Assembly: GCA_039029355.1 (NCBI GenBank)
Contig: JBCCGI010000014.1
Location: forward strand, 1-64,000
Direction: 5' to 3'
Origin: JBCCGI01 sp039029355
GTDB taxonomy: Bacteria; Planctomycetota; UBA1135; GCA-002686595
DNA: 64,000 bases
The position numbers were made by a program, and so were the translations under genes. This document shows, piece by piece, positions 44,933 to 54,149 of the stretch; the first letter of the stretch is position 1, and every line of letters starts with the position of its first letter. The notes beneath the pieces were generated by a model. The model was not told the origin of the DNA and ran no database searches. It saw only the letters and a list, made by a program, of their open reading frames with translations.

Positions 44933-46288
44933 CTAGGCGGTCGCTTCGCGCCGCGCGCGGCGCCGCTGCGTCAGCCGCGACTGCAGCTCGCGCGAGCTGC
45001 GCTTGTCGCGCGTGAGCAGGAACGACAGGAAGATCAGGAGCCCGACCGCCGACGCGGCGATCACGTAGCCCATGTAGGAGAACATCGGGTCCTCGTCGGC
45101 GTGGAAGCGCTCGATGTCGGTCAGCACGAAGACCGGCGCGACGTTGACCCCGCCGACGCTGGGCTCGTACGCGTAGTTCTTCAGGAAGAAGCCGCGCGCG
45201 GTCACCAGCTGCGAGAGCTCGGCCTGGTCGTACTCGAACGGCCCGACGTAGTGGATGACGTTCTTCCACAGCGCGTTGCCGATCCAGCCCTCGGTGTAGC
45301 GCTCGATGCGCGCCGGGTTCTCCTTGGCCTGCTTGATCGTGATCGACTGCAGCCGGCTGACCGGGATGCGGAACGGCTCGCAGCGGAACGCGCCGCCGTC
45401 GGAGCGCACCTCTTCCAGCATGGCCTTGTCGAGCAGCGGCGCGGCTTCCCAGTCGACCGAGTCCGGCTGGACGTCGCGCGCGTACGCCATCAGGTGCCAA
45501 AGCGGCTGGAACGGCAGGCCGCTGATGCCGCTGACGTCGTCGTCGACGATGTCGATCATCAGGCGCTCGTCGACCTCGGTGACCGCGCCGAAGTCGGCGT
45601 AGGAGCGCCGCAGCTCGCGTCCGACGAGCAGCGGGCCGTCGAGCCACTTGCCGCGCTCCTCGGGACTCTCGTCGCTGAACATCTTCAGGAAGAGCCCGTC
45701 CACGCGCGCGAACTCGCCCAGCACCGAGCCTTCGGGCTTCTTGACGGTGAGGAAGTATGCGTAGCTGTCGTCTTCGAGCTGGAGCCGGCCGAGGTACTGC
45801 GTTTCGCTGCCGGGCCCCTGGCGGCGCTCCTCGAGCGAGTCGATCCAGCCGCGGGCGAAGAACGGCTCGCCGCGGAACGCGCTGGGATCGGCAACGATCT
45901 CGGCGCCGCGCGCCGCGTTCAGCTCAGGCGCCTCGACCACCTCGTACGAGTACGCGGTCATCTGGCGCGCCGAGCGCAGCGTCTCGGTCACCGCGTCGAG
46001 CTCGAGCATCACGCGGTCGGCGCCCTCGGCGTCGGCGACCAGCGCGTCGAGCGCGGCCTTGTCGACATCGGGGCGGAAGGCGACCTCCTGCGGTGCCTCG
46101 CTTTCGGCCGCGGGCAGGTCGCCCATCTCCTCGCTGCGGTAGCCGTCGGCCGCCTGGACGCTGTACCAGAGCGACACGCCGACGACGACCAACGCGATCG
46201 ACATCAGGATGAGCTTCAGCTTCTCGCCCTTCGAGACGCCGGGGGTCATCGGGATCTTGTCCCGCTCGGGTTGCTTGAACTTCACCAT
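44933..46288 (-). CDS. Two-TM envelope protein of unknown function
   Basis: The 451-aa product has an N-terminal transmembrane helix (LILMSIALVVVGVSLWYSV, ~25-43), about 350 residues of periplasmic domain, a C-terminal helix (YVIAASAVGLLIFLSFLL, ~410-427) and a basic tail. The periplasmic part seems to contain two related beta-rich modules: SAFRGEPFFARGWIDSL and, later, GGAFRCEPFRIPVSRLQSI, each followed by a YLGRL/YVGPF-like strand. No family is recognised. Its start overlaps the upstream amidotransferase by 7 bases and aroB follows after 20, so it is in an operon with both. Confidence 0.7.
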   Translation of the reverse strand: MVKFKQPERDKIPMTPGVSKGEKLKLILMSIALVVVGVSLWYSVQAADGYRSEEMGDLPAAESEAPQEVAFRPDVDKAALDALVADAEGADRVMLELDAVTETLRSARQMTAYSYEVVEAPELNAARGAEIVADPSAFRGEPFFARGWIDSLEERRQGPGSETQYLGRLQLEDDSYAYFLTVKKPEGSVLGEFARVDGLFLKMFSDESPEERGKWLDGPLLVGRELRRSYADFGAVTEVDERLMIDIVDDDVSGISGLPFQPLWHLMAYARDVQPDSVDWEAAPLLDKAMLEEVRSDGGAFRCEPFRIPVSRLQSITIKQAKENPARIERYTEGWIGNALWKNVIHYVGPFEYDQAELSQLVTARGFFLKNYAYEPSVGGVNVAPVFVLTDIERFHADEDPMFSYMGYVIAASAVGLLIFLSFLLTRDKRSSRELQSRLTQRRRARREATA

Positions 46289-47019
46289 CGACTCGTCTCC
46301 TCACCCACCGCCTCACGGCTGCGCGCGTACTCGCGCGCCGCCTCCACCAAACCCTCAAACAGCCGCCCGTGTGGGGTCTCCGGCGCGGAGAGCTCCGGGT
46401 GCCACTGCACGCCCAGAGCGAAGGGGTGGTCGTCTCGCTCGATCGCTTCGATCAATCCTTGGCTATCCGTGGCCGCCACCCGCCAGCCGCCAGCGGCGGC
46501 GCCGATGGCCTGGTGATGCCTCGAAACCACGGACAGAATCCGTACTCCCAGAAGCGCGGCCAGTTTCGTTCCCTGGGCGAGCTCGACCGGATGCTCAACC
46601 CCCCCGGAGTGATTCCCGGCCTCCGGGCGGTCCTCCGGCAGGTGCTGCAGGAGCGGGCAGGGCCCGGTCAGCGCGAGCACCTGCATCCCGTAGCAGATGC
46701 CGAGGGTCGGGATTTCGCGCTCCAGGCAGGCCTCCGCCAGCGCGAAGTCGAAGTCCTGCTTGGGCCCGTGGGTCGGCGTGGCGGCGGGGTGGGTGGCGCC
46801 GCGGCCCAGGCGCTCCATGTCGAAGTCATCTCCCCCGGAGAAGACGACGCCGTCCACACGCTCCAGGAGCTCTCCCAGGTCGAGGCCGACCGGCGGGATC
46901 ACGACCGGCACCCCCCCGGCCTGCACCACGGCGTCGGGGTAGCGCTGGCGCAGCGTGACCTTGGGGCCGCCGGCGGACTCGTAGAGGCCGTTGATGGCGA
47001 TTAGCGGGGCGCGGCTCAT
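46282..47019 (-). CDS. Class I glutamine amidotransferase-like hydrolase (C26, PuuD-like)
   Basis: The 245-aa protein has the gamma-glutamyl hydrolase fold: LIAINGLYESAGGPKVTLR, VDGVVFSGGDDF, the nucleophile in LGICYGMQVL, and the His-Glu pair in ALGVQWHPEL. Family members cut gamma-glutamyl amide bonds, for example gamma-glutamyl-GABA. The oxyanion GGDDFD and the SRHHQAI segment also match. The exact substrate is unknown. It is the first gene of the minus-strand run into the 451-aa protein, aroB and carB. Confidence 0.87.
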   Translation of the reverse strand: MSRAPLIAINGLYESAGGPKVTLRQRYPDAVVQAGGVPVVIPPVGLDLGELLERVDGVVFSGGDDFDMERLGRGATHPAATPTHGPKQDFDFALAEACLEREIPTLGICYGMQVLALTGPCPLLQHLPEDRPEAGNHSGGVEHPVELAQGTKLAALLGVRILSVVSRHHQAIGAAAGGWRVAATDSQGLIEAIERDDHPFALGVQWHPELSAPETPHGRLFEGLVEAAREYARSREAVGEETSRW

Positions 47020-47064
47020 GCCGCGATTCTATCCGCTCGGCGCTGCCGATAGGATCTCCGCGCG

Positions 47065-48060
47065 ATGCCGACCGAACCGTCCTGGCTCAGCGTGGTGGTA
47101 AATCTGGCCGCCGGCTTCCTGCTGCTCTTCAAGGGGGCGGACTGGATGGTCGACGGCAGCTCGCGCGTGGCGCGCCGTATGGGGGTCAGCGTGCTGGTGA
47201 TCGGGCTCACCATCGTGGCGTTCGGCACGTCGGCTCCGGAGATCGTCGTGTCGGGCCTGGCGGCGCTCGAGGGCGACGCCGACCTCAGCATCGGGAACGT
47301 GCTCGGGAGCAACGTCGCCAACATCGGGCTCGTGCTCGGCGCCTGCGCGCTGGTACTGCCGAAGGTGCTGGAAGCGCGCTTTCAGGTGCGCGAGCTGTTC
47401 TGGCTGTTCGCCTCGCTCGGCCTCCTGTGGTGGACCTTGAGCGACCTCGCCCTGAGCCGCGCGGAAGCGGGGATCCTGCTCGGCGCCTTTGTGACTTACA
47501 ACGTGACGGTGCTCGCCGGCCCGCGCGAGGAAGTCGACCCCAGCGACCAAGAGGGCGCGCTGGGCGGATCGCTGTTCCGCGCCTTCGTCGGGATCGCCGC
47601 CATCGGGTTCGGCGCGAAGCTCGTCGTCGACGGCGCCGAGGGCGGCGCGGTGCGCATCGGGCTACCGCAGAGCGTGATCGGCCTGACGATCGTCGCGATC
47701 GGGACGTCGCTGCCCGAGCTCGCCGCCGGCCTCGGCGCGGCCTTCAAGGGCGAGAAGGACATCAGCCTCGGCAACGTGATCGGGAGCAACGTCTTCAACG
47801 TGCTCGCGGTGATGGGGATCGTCGGCGTGATCCAGCCGCTCGAGCCGGAGCGCTTTTCCGAGGAAGGCGCGGCCAACCTCGAGCGCGCCTTCCGCTGGGC
47901 GCTGAGCGAGGATTTTTGGGTGGTCCTTGGCTTCAGCCTCCTGGCGGTCTTGCTGCCTCTGCTCGGCAGGCAGAGCCTGGGACGGCTCAAGGGAGCTATC
48001 CTGCTGCTCGCCTACGTGGGCTACAGCGCTTGGCTGTACGCCTCGCGCGGCCTCGGCTAG
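47065..48060 (+). CDS. CaCA-family cation (Ca2+/Na+) exchanger
   Basis: The 331-aa polytopic protein shows the two inverted alpha repeats of the CaCA family: GTSAPEIVVSGLAALEGD followed by IGNVLGSNVANIGLVLG, and IGTSLPELAAGLGAAFKGEKD followed by LGNVIGSNVFNVLAVMG. The acidic residues in both GTS-PE motifs are the ion ligands. About ten helices are predicted. It would export Ca2+ in exchange for Na+ or H+. It is divergent from the amidotransferase gene. Confidence 0.92.
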   Translation: MPTEPSWLSVVVNLAAGFLLLFKGADWMVDGSSRVARRMGVSVLVIGLTIVAFGTSAPEIVVSGLAALEGDADLSIGNVLGSNVANIGLVLGACALVLPKVLEARFQVRELFWLFASLGLLWWTLSDLALSRAEAGILLGAFVTYNVTVLAGPREEVDPSDQEGALGGSLFRAFVGIAAIGFGAKLVVDGAEGGAVRIGLPQSVIGLTIVAIGTSLPELAAGLGAAFKGEKDISLGNVIGSNVFNVLAVMGIVGVIQPLEPERFSEEGAANLERAFRWALSEDFWVVLGFSLLAVLLPLLGRQSLGRLKGAILLLAYVGYSAWLYASRGLG

Positions 48061-48229
48061 CCACCAGGGAAGGCGGCCAAGCGGCGGATTCCGCCGGGTT
48101 TCGACGTTTTCCCTGTCAGGCGCGCAACGACTCGTGCGCCACGGACATCGGTCCTGCGAAACCCCGCTCCGCCCGCCCCGGGCGGCGCGTCCCCTTAGGA
48201 GAAGATCTAGGAGAACTGGAGAGAACGAG

Positions 48230-49465
48230 ATGAAGCTGCCCCAACACGTCTCGCCTGTCGCGATCGCCCTTGCCCTCGTCGCCGCCCCCGCCTTCGCCAG
48301 CGGCAACGTCCACGTGGTCGGCCCGGTCGCCGGCCCCGGCGTCGACTTCACGAACCTTCAAAGCGCCGTCGACGCCGCCGCGGCGGACGACCTGATCCTG
48401 GTCGAGTCCGGCAGCTATGCCGGCTTCACGGTCCAGAGCAAGCCGCTGACGATCACCGCCGACCTCGGCGCCAGCATCGACATCTCGGGCACCGTGCGCG
48501 TCGAGCTGCTGGACGCCGGCGAGGTGGTCGTGCTCAGCGGCCTCGACGTCGACGCCAACGGCGCCGGCACGGCCCTGTGGCTCGAGTCCAACGTCGGCCC
48601 GGTCCACGTCGAGCGCTGCACTTTCATCGGCACCGGGCTGCCGATCTTCATCCCGGGCCACGCCGTCCAGCTCGCGAGCTGCGACAGCACGACCTTCACC
48701 GACTGCACGATCCAGGCGACGACGGCCGGCTCTTCCGACGCGGGCGTCCTGTCGCAGTCCTCGGACATCCGCCTCTACGAGTCGGTCTGCGTCGGCGCCT
48801 CGGGCCTGTCGAGCGCCAACGGCGGCGCGGGCTGCCGCGTGATCGGCGGTACGCTCTTCGCGTCGGGCACCACCTTCACCGGCGGCACCGGTGGCGCCGG
48901 CGGGGTCAGCGGCCCGTTCATGATCTGCAGCGACGGCGGCCCCGGCGGCACCGGCCTCTCGCTCGAGAACAACCTCTTCACCGGCGACCCCGACGGCACC
49001 ATCCTCGACTGCTCATTCAACGGCGGCGCAGGCGGCGCGCCCGGCGGCCCGGAGTGCTCGACCGGCCCGGCCGGCACCGGCTTGGACGTGCAGGCGGGCC
49101 CGCTCACCACGATCCAGGTGCCGGCGCGCACGTACGAGGTGACCTCGCCGATCCGTTCCGGTGAGCCGGCGACGCTGTCGTTCCACGGCGCGGAGAACGA
49201 GTTCGTCTTCCTGCTCGTCTCGAGCACCCAGACGCCGTTCTACACCGGCCTCTTCAAGGGCGTCTGGCACCCGGCCACGCCGTACTTCCTGGTCTTCGTC
49301 GGCAACATCCCGGCCAGCGGCGACCTCGACGTCGTGACGACGGTCAACCTCGACCCGTCGCTGCAGTGCGCGGTGCTGCACGAGCAGCCGCTCTACTACC
49401 AGCTATCGACGGAATGGACGCTGGGCGCGCCGCGTCCGAGCGTGATCCTCGCCAACTCGTTCTAG
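48230..49465 (+). CDS. Exported right-handed beta-helix protein
   Basis: The ATG at 48230 gives 411 aa with a clear signal peptide (VAIALALVAAPAFA-SG). The mature protein begins with a pectate-lyase/beta-helix-like pattern (VDFTNLQSAVDAAAADDLILVESGSYAGFTV), short beta rungs, a Gly-rich segment (GGTGGAGGV) and repeated Cys residues, then a C-terminal beta domain. No catalytic motif is seen. Three GGAGA-like elements precede the start at about 12- and 9-base intervals (AGGAGAA at 48197 and 48209, GGAGAG at 48218), the last at a proper SD distance. Confidence 0.83.
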   Translation: MKLPQHVSPVAIALALVAAPAFASGNVHVVGPVAGPGVDFTNLQSAVDAAAADDLILVESGSYAGFTVQSKPLTITADLGASIDISGTVRVELLDAGEVVVLSGLDVDANGAGTALWLESNVGPVHVERCTFIGTGLPIFIPGHAVQLASCDSTTFTDCTIQATTAGSSDAGVLSQSSDIRLYESVCVGASGLSSANGGAGCRVIGGTLFASGTTFTGGTGGAGGVSGPFMICSDGGPGGTGLSLENNLFTGDPDGTILDCSFNGGAGGAPGGPECSTGPAGTGLDVQAGPLTTIQVPARTYEVTSPIRSGEPATLSFHGAENEFVFLLVSSTQTPFYTGLFKGVWHPATPYFLVFVGNIPASGDLDVVTTVNLDPSLQCAVLHEQPLYYQLSTEWTLGAPRPSVILANSF

Positions 49466-49480
49466 GCCGCGCCGCGAACC

Positions 49481-49522
49481 GCGGGCCTCGCAGCGAGGGC
49501 TTCGGCCCTCGGCGGGGCCCGC
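49481..49522. terminator. Bipartite hairpin with TTCG tetraloop between convergent genes
   Basis: An outer stem GCGGGCC/GGCCCGC (49481-49487 with 49516-49522) encloses an inner stem GAGGGC-TTCG-GCCCTC (49495-49510). The stable tetraloop and the tail-to-tail position suggest a bidirectional terminator. Confidence 0.6.
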
Positions 49523-49534
49523 TTGCGTTGGAGC

Positions 49535-50536
49535 TCAGCGTTCCCCCGCGTCGTCGCGGTCGAACAGCTCGGCGCGGTCGCGCCGCAGCAGGTGCGGCCG
49601 GTCGCCGTCGTAGGCGAGCCAAAGCTCGTCGCCGACGACCGCCAGCCCCTCGAGCTTGCCGTCGCTGCGGCCCGCGTCGATCGGATCGCCGTCGGGGTAG
49701 AAGCCGGTGTTGGAGGGCGCGAAGACGTGGATGAGCGAGTGCCCGTACGCCTCCGACGTAGCGGTGCCCGCCGCGCCGGGCTTGACCGCGGGGTTCGACG
49801 CGACGAGGAGCCGCTCGCTGACCTCGTCGTAGTCGAGCGCGGTGATCCCCGCGCCGCCCAGGTCGAGCCGCTGGGCGCGGATGGCCCCGATCGGATTGCG
49901 CGGGTGGCTCGGAAGCGGGAGCGTGAACAGCACCGCGTCGCCGCCGACCCTGGGGAACTTCAGCCCGAGGTACAGGACGCCGTCGCGGCACGCGGCGCCT
50001 TCGAGCTCGAGCGCGAAGGGGTGGCGCTCCTTCTCCTCCTTCTTCCACCAGGGACGCCCGTCGAGCAGCGTCCGGCCCTTCTTGTCGCGCGTGATGCGGA
50101 TCCCGGCCGCGGACAGGCCGCTCTCGAGCAGCGCCGGCGTGAGGCGGTTCTCGAACGTCTCGGCGCCCGGCGTCAGCGCGCGACCGACCAGCACCATCTC
50201 GTCGGGCTCGTCGAAGCGGCGGTGCGACGTGATCGCGTAGACGAAGCCGCGCCGCGCGTCGTAGGCGACGGCCTCGAGGTCGGTGACGGGCACGTCGAGC
50301 GCGAGCTCGCCCTCCAGCTTCACGCCGCCTTCGTCGTCCGGCGCCAGCAGGAACACCCGCGGCAGCTCGTCGTCGACCGCCAGCACGAGCGGGCGCCCGT
50401 CGGCCGTCTCGAGCGAGGTGCGGGCCAGGCCCGAGGGCTCGCGCAGCAGCGGTTCGCGCGCCGATTGGCCCAGCGCGGCGAGCCCCAGCAGCAGGGCTCC
50501 GCGCGGCCTGCGCGTCGAGCGTTCGTCGTTGGTCAT
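49535..50536 (-). CDS. DUF3616-like protein
   Basis: From the ATG at 50536 the product is 333 aa. It has a short basic N-terminus with a hydrophobic stretch (GALLLGLAALGQSA; weak signal) and a beta-propeller-like pattern with TDLEAVAYD, LEGAACRDGVLYLGLKFPR, ITALDYDEVSERLLVAS and KLEGLAVVGDELWLAYDGD. The LEG/LEA-x-A strands match DUF3616, a family of unknown function. GTG 50566 would add ten residues. The gene is convergent with the beta-helix gene. Confidence 0.7.
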   Translation of the reverse strand: MTNDERSTRRPRGALLLGLAALGQSAREPLLREPSGLARTSLETADGRPLVLAVDDELPRVFLLAPDDEGGVKLEGELALDVPVTDLEAVAYDARRGFVYAITSHRRFDEPDEMVLVGRALTPGAETFENRLTPALLESGLSAAGIRITRDKKGRTLLDGRPWWKKEEKERHPFALELEGAACRDGVLYLGLKFPRVGGDAVLFTLPLPSHPRNPIGAIRAQRLDLGGAGITALDYDEVSERLLVASNPAVKPGAAGTATSEAYGHSLIHVFAPSNTGFYPDGDPIDAGRSDGKLEGLAVVGDELWLAYDGDRPHLLRRDRAELFDRDDAGER

Positions 50537-50683
50537 GGCAACGTTCTTGCGGTTGGGGAATTCCACCGTTCCCGCAGCCTCGAATTGTAGCGCCGCTGCC
50601 GTTCGCGCGGCGTGAAGCCGTCTCAGTGCGTTTCAGCGCGCCGCGAGCCGCCGGCCGAGTGCATTGGCATTAGCCTGGGTCGC

Positions 50684-52885
50684 ATGACGACGCTCGTTCT
50701 CGCTTGGCTCCTGCTCGCCTTGCCTCCCGCCCCGCAGGAGGACGCTTCGTTCGAGCAGAGCTACGAGGCGATCCAAGCGCTGCTGACCAAGCGGCGCTGG
50801 CAGGAGGCCTACGCCGCCTACGGCGCGCTGTTCGACGCGCATCCTGAGGCTCCCGAGGCCCTCGCGCGGCGGGCCGAGATCGAGCAGGACCTGCAGCGCT
50901 GCGCGTTCTGGTCGGAGCACGACGAGCCGAAGCTGAAGGAGCTGGTCGAAGGTCGGATCGTGCGCTTCGACCGCTCTTCCGGTGAGGTGCGGCTGATCTA
51001 CAAGCCGGACCAGCTGGGGGACTTCGAGCGCGAGCGGGAGGGCAAGAACACGCTCTTCCTCCACCCGCTGGTCTTTCGCGGCCCCTGGAAGGTCACGCTG
51101 AAGGGGCCGTGCGGTGCGCTCGGCCCGTCGACGGTCTACGCCTTCGCCGGTGAGGGGGACGTGGGCTACGCGCTGACCGTAGGCGCGCGCACGGCCGGCT
51201 CGTTTCTGTACTACAAGCACACTCTTGCCCGCTTGGGGAGCGGTGGCGCGAGCGAGCTCGGCTCGGAGGACCCCGAGGAGCTGGACGAGGGCAAGATCGT
51301 CGAAGCGAAGTTCTCCGTCAGCGGCTCGAAGGTGCGCTTCGACTACCATCGCTCGAAGATCTTCAGCGTGAAGCGGGAGTCGCGCACGTACGGGCGGTTC
51401 GGGTTTCAGGTCTCGCTGACTCAAGCGCTTAGGGCCGGGCAGCCGCCCTTCGATACGCTGACGATCGAGGGGCGCGTCGAGAGCTCGTGGTTCGACTCCC
51501 TGATCGACGCCGCGGTGCAGGAGCAGTGGGGGGAGTTCGCCGGCGCGTGGGATCCGGCGCAGCACATGCCGGCCTGGCTCGTCTCGGCGCCGCGGCGCGA
51601 GGCGGGTCCGGCGAAGCTGAGCCAAGCCGTGTTTCCCGTACCGGCCGACGTCGACGTGGTGGCGACGGCCCATCCCAAGAGCGCCAAGCACACCGCCTAC
51701 GTCGACCGGGCGCTCTCGACGGGCCGGTATGAGAAGGCGGCGCGCTATCTGGCGCGCGAAGAGGACATCGAGCCGACGCTGCGGGCCTATCTCCTCGGCA
51801 TGACGCTGCTGCTCGACCGGCGCTACGCCGAGGCGGTGGAGCCGATCCGCACGCTGCGCGAGGGTCAGCCCGAGTCGCTCACCGCGGGCTACATGGAGGC
51901 GGTTGCGCTCGCCCAGCTCAAGCGTGGCGAAGAGGCCGAGGCGGCCTTCCGCCGGCTCGCCGAGACCCACCCGAAGAGCTGGGAGGCGTGGTACGGCTGG
52001 ACGTCGCAGCTGCTCTTCCTCGGCCGCCCGCACGAGGCGCGCGAGGCGCTGCTCGCCGGCCAGGCGGCCGCGGAGGATCCCACTCAGCTCTACCTGTACG
52101 AGGAGCGCGTCGCGCTCGCCGTGAAGGGGCCGGTCTGGGACCGCACGGCCGAGTACGAGGCTGGCCCGTTCTCCGTTCGCTCGGACCTCGACGTGAAGGC
52201 ATGCCGCGTCGCCGGCCGCGAGGCCCGCGATGCATGGGATGAGATCCTTGGTCTGCTCGGGCCCACGCCTGCGGACGAGGCCTCCGACTTCCCGCTGTTC
52301 GTCTTCTCCGGCGAGGCGGGCTATCGCACCTACGTTGCGGGTGCGATGAACGCGGACTCCGAGCACACCGCCGGCATGTACGACCGCCAGCTCAAGCAGA
52401 TCCTGGTCTGGAACGCGCCGGTGCGCGACACGATGCTGCGCACGATCCGCCATGAGGTGCTGCACAAGTACGTCGATGAGCGGCTCGGCGATATCCCGAC
52501 GTGGTTCAACGAAGGGCTGGCCGAGTACATCGAGATCGCCGAGCAGCCGAATGGCAAGTGGAAGGCGGGCGAGCCGCACCCCGTGCATGTTGACGCCTTC
52601 GCGAAGCGGCTGAAGCTGATCAAGCTCGAGGACTTCGTCTTCCAGTCGCCGCCCGAGTTCTATGCCAACGCCGAGGCCAGCTACGCGCAGGCCTGGGCCC
52701 TGGTGCACTTCCTGCGCGAGACCGGTCCCGCGAACCGGGCTCGCTACGACGCGCTATGGAGCGCGCTCGAGCAGCGCCTGGACAACCGCTCGGCGTTGGC
52801 GCGTGCCTTCGAGGACGCCGACTGGCGCGAGCTCGATCGTGCCTTCCGCGCGCACGTGGGCGAGCTGGTGACGGCGCGGGATTAG
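50684..52885 (+). CDS. Exported TPR protein with gluzincin-type peptidase domain
   Basis: From the ATG at 50684 the 733-aa protein has a signal peptide (LVLAWLLLALPPAP). An N-terminal TPR-like helix pair, a beta-rich region (~120-300) and more TPR helices (~350-480) follow. The C-terminal metallopeptidase-like domain has H590-E-V-L-H594, with E610 in WFNEGLAEY as the third zinc ligand. This is the gluzincin (peptidase MA-like) pattern. The protease target is unknown; TPRs suggest partner binding in the periplasm. A long inverted repeat follows the gene. Confidence 0.83.
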   Translation: MTTLVLAWLLLALPPAPQEDASFEQSYEAIQALLTKRRWQEAYAAYGALFDAHPEAPEALARRAEIEQDLQRCAFWSEHDEPKLKELVEGRIVRFDRSSGEVRLIYKPDQLGDFEREREGKNTLFLHPLVFRGPWKVTLKGPCGALGPSTVYAFAGEGDVGYALTVGARTAGSFLYYKHTLARLGSGGASELGSEDPEELDEGKIVEAKFSVSGSKVRFDYHRSKIFSVKRESRTYGRFGFQVSLTQALRAGQPPFDTLTIEGRVESSWFDSLIDAAVQEQWGEFAGAWDPAQHMPAWLVSAPRREAGPAKLSQAVFPVPADVDVVATAHPKSAKHTAYVDRALSTGRYEKAARYLAREEDIEPTLRAYLLGMTLLLDRRYAEAVEPIRTLREGQPESLTAGYMEAVALAQLKRGEEAEAAFRRLAETHPKSWEAWYGWTSQLLFLGRPHEAREALLAGQAAAEDPTQLYLYEERVALAVKGPVWDRTAEYEAGPFSVRSDLDVKACRVAGREARDAWDEILGLLGPTPADEASDFPLFVFSGEAGYRTYVAGAMNADSEHTAGMYDRQLKQILVWNAPVRDTMLRTIRHEVLHKYVDERLGDIPTWFNEGLAEYIEIAEQPNGKWKAGEPHPVHVDAFAKRLKLIKLEDFVFQSPPEFYANAEASYAQAWALVHFLRETGPANRARYDALWSALEQRLDNRSALARAFEDADWRELDRAFRAHVGELVTARD

Positions 52886-52893
52886 TGCCCCGG

Positions 52894-53027
52894 TTCAGAG
52901 CTCGTCGTCCCTTGCCGTTGCCTGTCGGCTCCTGGCGGCGGCGCTCCTCCTCGGCGTAGCGCCCTGGATACGCGGTCGTCGTCGCGCCTTGCTCACCGTC
53001 AACGGCAAGCGACGACGAGCTTCTGAA
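52894..53027. repeat. Long inverted repeat (26 pairs) with 79-base loop
   Basis: Arm 52894-52920 pairs with arm 53000-53027 through 26 Watson-Crick pairs, with one mismatch (52910/53010) and one bulged T (53022). The loop 52921-52999 has its own GGCGCT/AGCGCC stem. A partial third copy of the arm (GTCGTCGTCGCGCCTTGC) lies inside the loop at about 52976-52992 in direct orientation. It nearly fills the 164-bp gap between two converging genes. Terminator, small RNA or remnant of a small mobile element are all possible. Confidence 0.65.
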
Positions 53028-53049
53028 TCAGGACACCAGCGCGCGGCGC

Positions 53050-53568
53050 TCAGCTGCGGACGAGCCAGAACTTGTAGACCCAGGCGCACATCGCGATCGA
53101 GCCCAGCGTCCACAGCCAGGGCCCCGAGCGCCACATCTGGAAGCGCGCCCACAGGTCGCGGCCGCGCACGTGGCCGACGATCGCCCAACCGATGAAGCCG
53201 AGGCCGCAGAGCCAAACGACGAAGCCGAAGGGCTGGTTGTGCAGCGAGTCGAGGAAGCGCCCCTGGGTCGCCATCGTGACCGACGTGGTGACGCCACAGC
53301 CGGGGCAGGGGAGGTCCCAGAGCTCCATCGTCATGCACGGCTTCATGCCGAGCTGCTCGTGCGTTCCGACGCCGCGCGCGTCGGGTCGCAGCACGACTCC
53401 CATCACGACCAGGCCGAGCGCCGCGATCGCGGCGAGGAGCAGGATCAGCCAGTGCTCGCGGCTGCGGCCCGCCCACAGGACCGGCTCTTGAGGCCCGTCG
53501 CCGCCATCGCGCGGCGGAGCGCCTTCCAGCGGGCCCTCGGGGGCGGTCTGTGAGGTCGAAGCGGGCAC
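53050..53568 (-). CDS. DUF2752 membrane protein
   Basis: The 172-aa product has a disordered Pro/Gly-rich N-terminus and three hydrophobic helices (WLILLLAAIAALGLVVMGVVL; FGFVVWLCGLGFIGWAIVGHV; a helix near the C-terminus). The DUF2752 hallmark DLPCPGCGVTTSVTMATQGRF lies between the first two. The family is widespread and its function unknown; the CPGCG cysteines are invariant and may bind metal. Confidence 0.85.
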   Translation of the reverse strand: MPASTSQTAPEGPLEGAPPRDGGDGPQEPVLWAGRSREHWLILLLAAIAALGLVVMGVVLRPDARGVGTHEQLGMKPCMTMELWDLPCPGCGVTTSVTMATQGRFLDSLHNQPFGFVVWLCGLGFIGWAIVGHVRGRDLWARFQMWRSGPWLWTLGSIAMCAWVYKFWLVRS

Positions 53569-53639
53569 GGAACACCCAGCCTAACGCCAGGTGGGCGCGC
53601 TACGCGACCGCGCGGAGACTATTCCCGCCCGGCTCCCGC

Positions 53640-54149
53640 CTAGCCCGAGAAGTCGTAGATGTACGACAGGCGCGTCTTGTTGAGGATGACGTAGCCGAGG
53701 CCCTTGAGCAGCTCCAGGTCCCGGTCGCCCTCGAGGTTCATGCCCCGGATCTCGGGGTTGTGCATCACGAAGAAGCGCCGCGTCGCCTTGTCGGTGGCCT
53801 CGTAGCTCTGCGCGCGGATGTCGCCCGCGAGCTCGACGTTCAGGTTGCCGGTGTAGAACACGCGCACGCGGTGGGTGTCGTTGCCGCCCTGGGTCAGGCG
53901 CGCGGCGTGCGGGTCGCCGGCGGTGTCGATCAGCTCATGGGCCAGCAGGATCTCATCGATGTTCACGTGCAGGAGCGGCGTCTGGATCCGGTCCTTCGTG
54001 TTGAGGTCGATGAGCGTCGCGTCGCGAACGCGAATGAAGTACTTGCGGTACTCGTCGAGGACCTGACTCAGACGCGTGTACTTGTTGTCGATCTGCCCCT
54101 TGATGAGGAAGGCGTCCGTCAGGAGGAGGTCGGATACGATGGTGAGCAT
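53640..54149 (-). CDS. Unknown 169-aa cytoplasmic protein overlapping folC
   Basis: The ATG at 54149 lies inside the last codons of folC (31-base overlap, different frame). The product begins MLTIVSDLLLTDAFLIKGQI, then YTRLSQVLDEYRKYFIRVRDA, TPLLHVNIDEILLAHELID, and ends RLSYIYDFSG. It is a mixed alpha/beta soluble protein without signal or Cys motifs. I do not recognise a family. The coding pattern and conserved-looking hydrophobic spacing make it a real gene. Confidence 0.65.
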   Translation of the reverse strand: MLTIVSDLLLTDAFLIKGQIDNKYTRLSQVLDEYRKYFIRVRDATLIDLNTKDRIQTPLLHVNIDEILLAHELIDTAGDPHAARLTQGGNDTHRVRVFYTGNLNVELAGDIRAQSYEATDKATRRFFVMHNPEIRGMNLEGDRDLELLKGLGYVILNKTRLSYIYDFSG

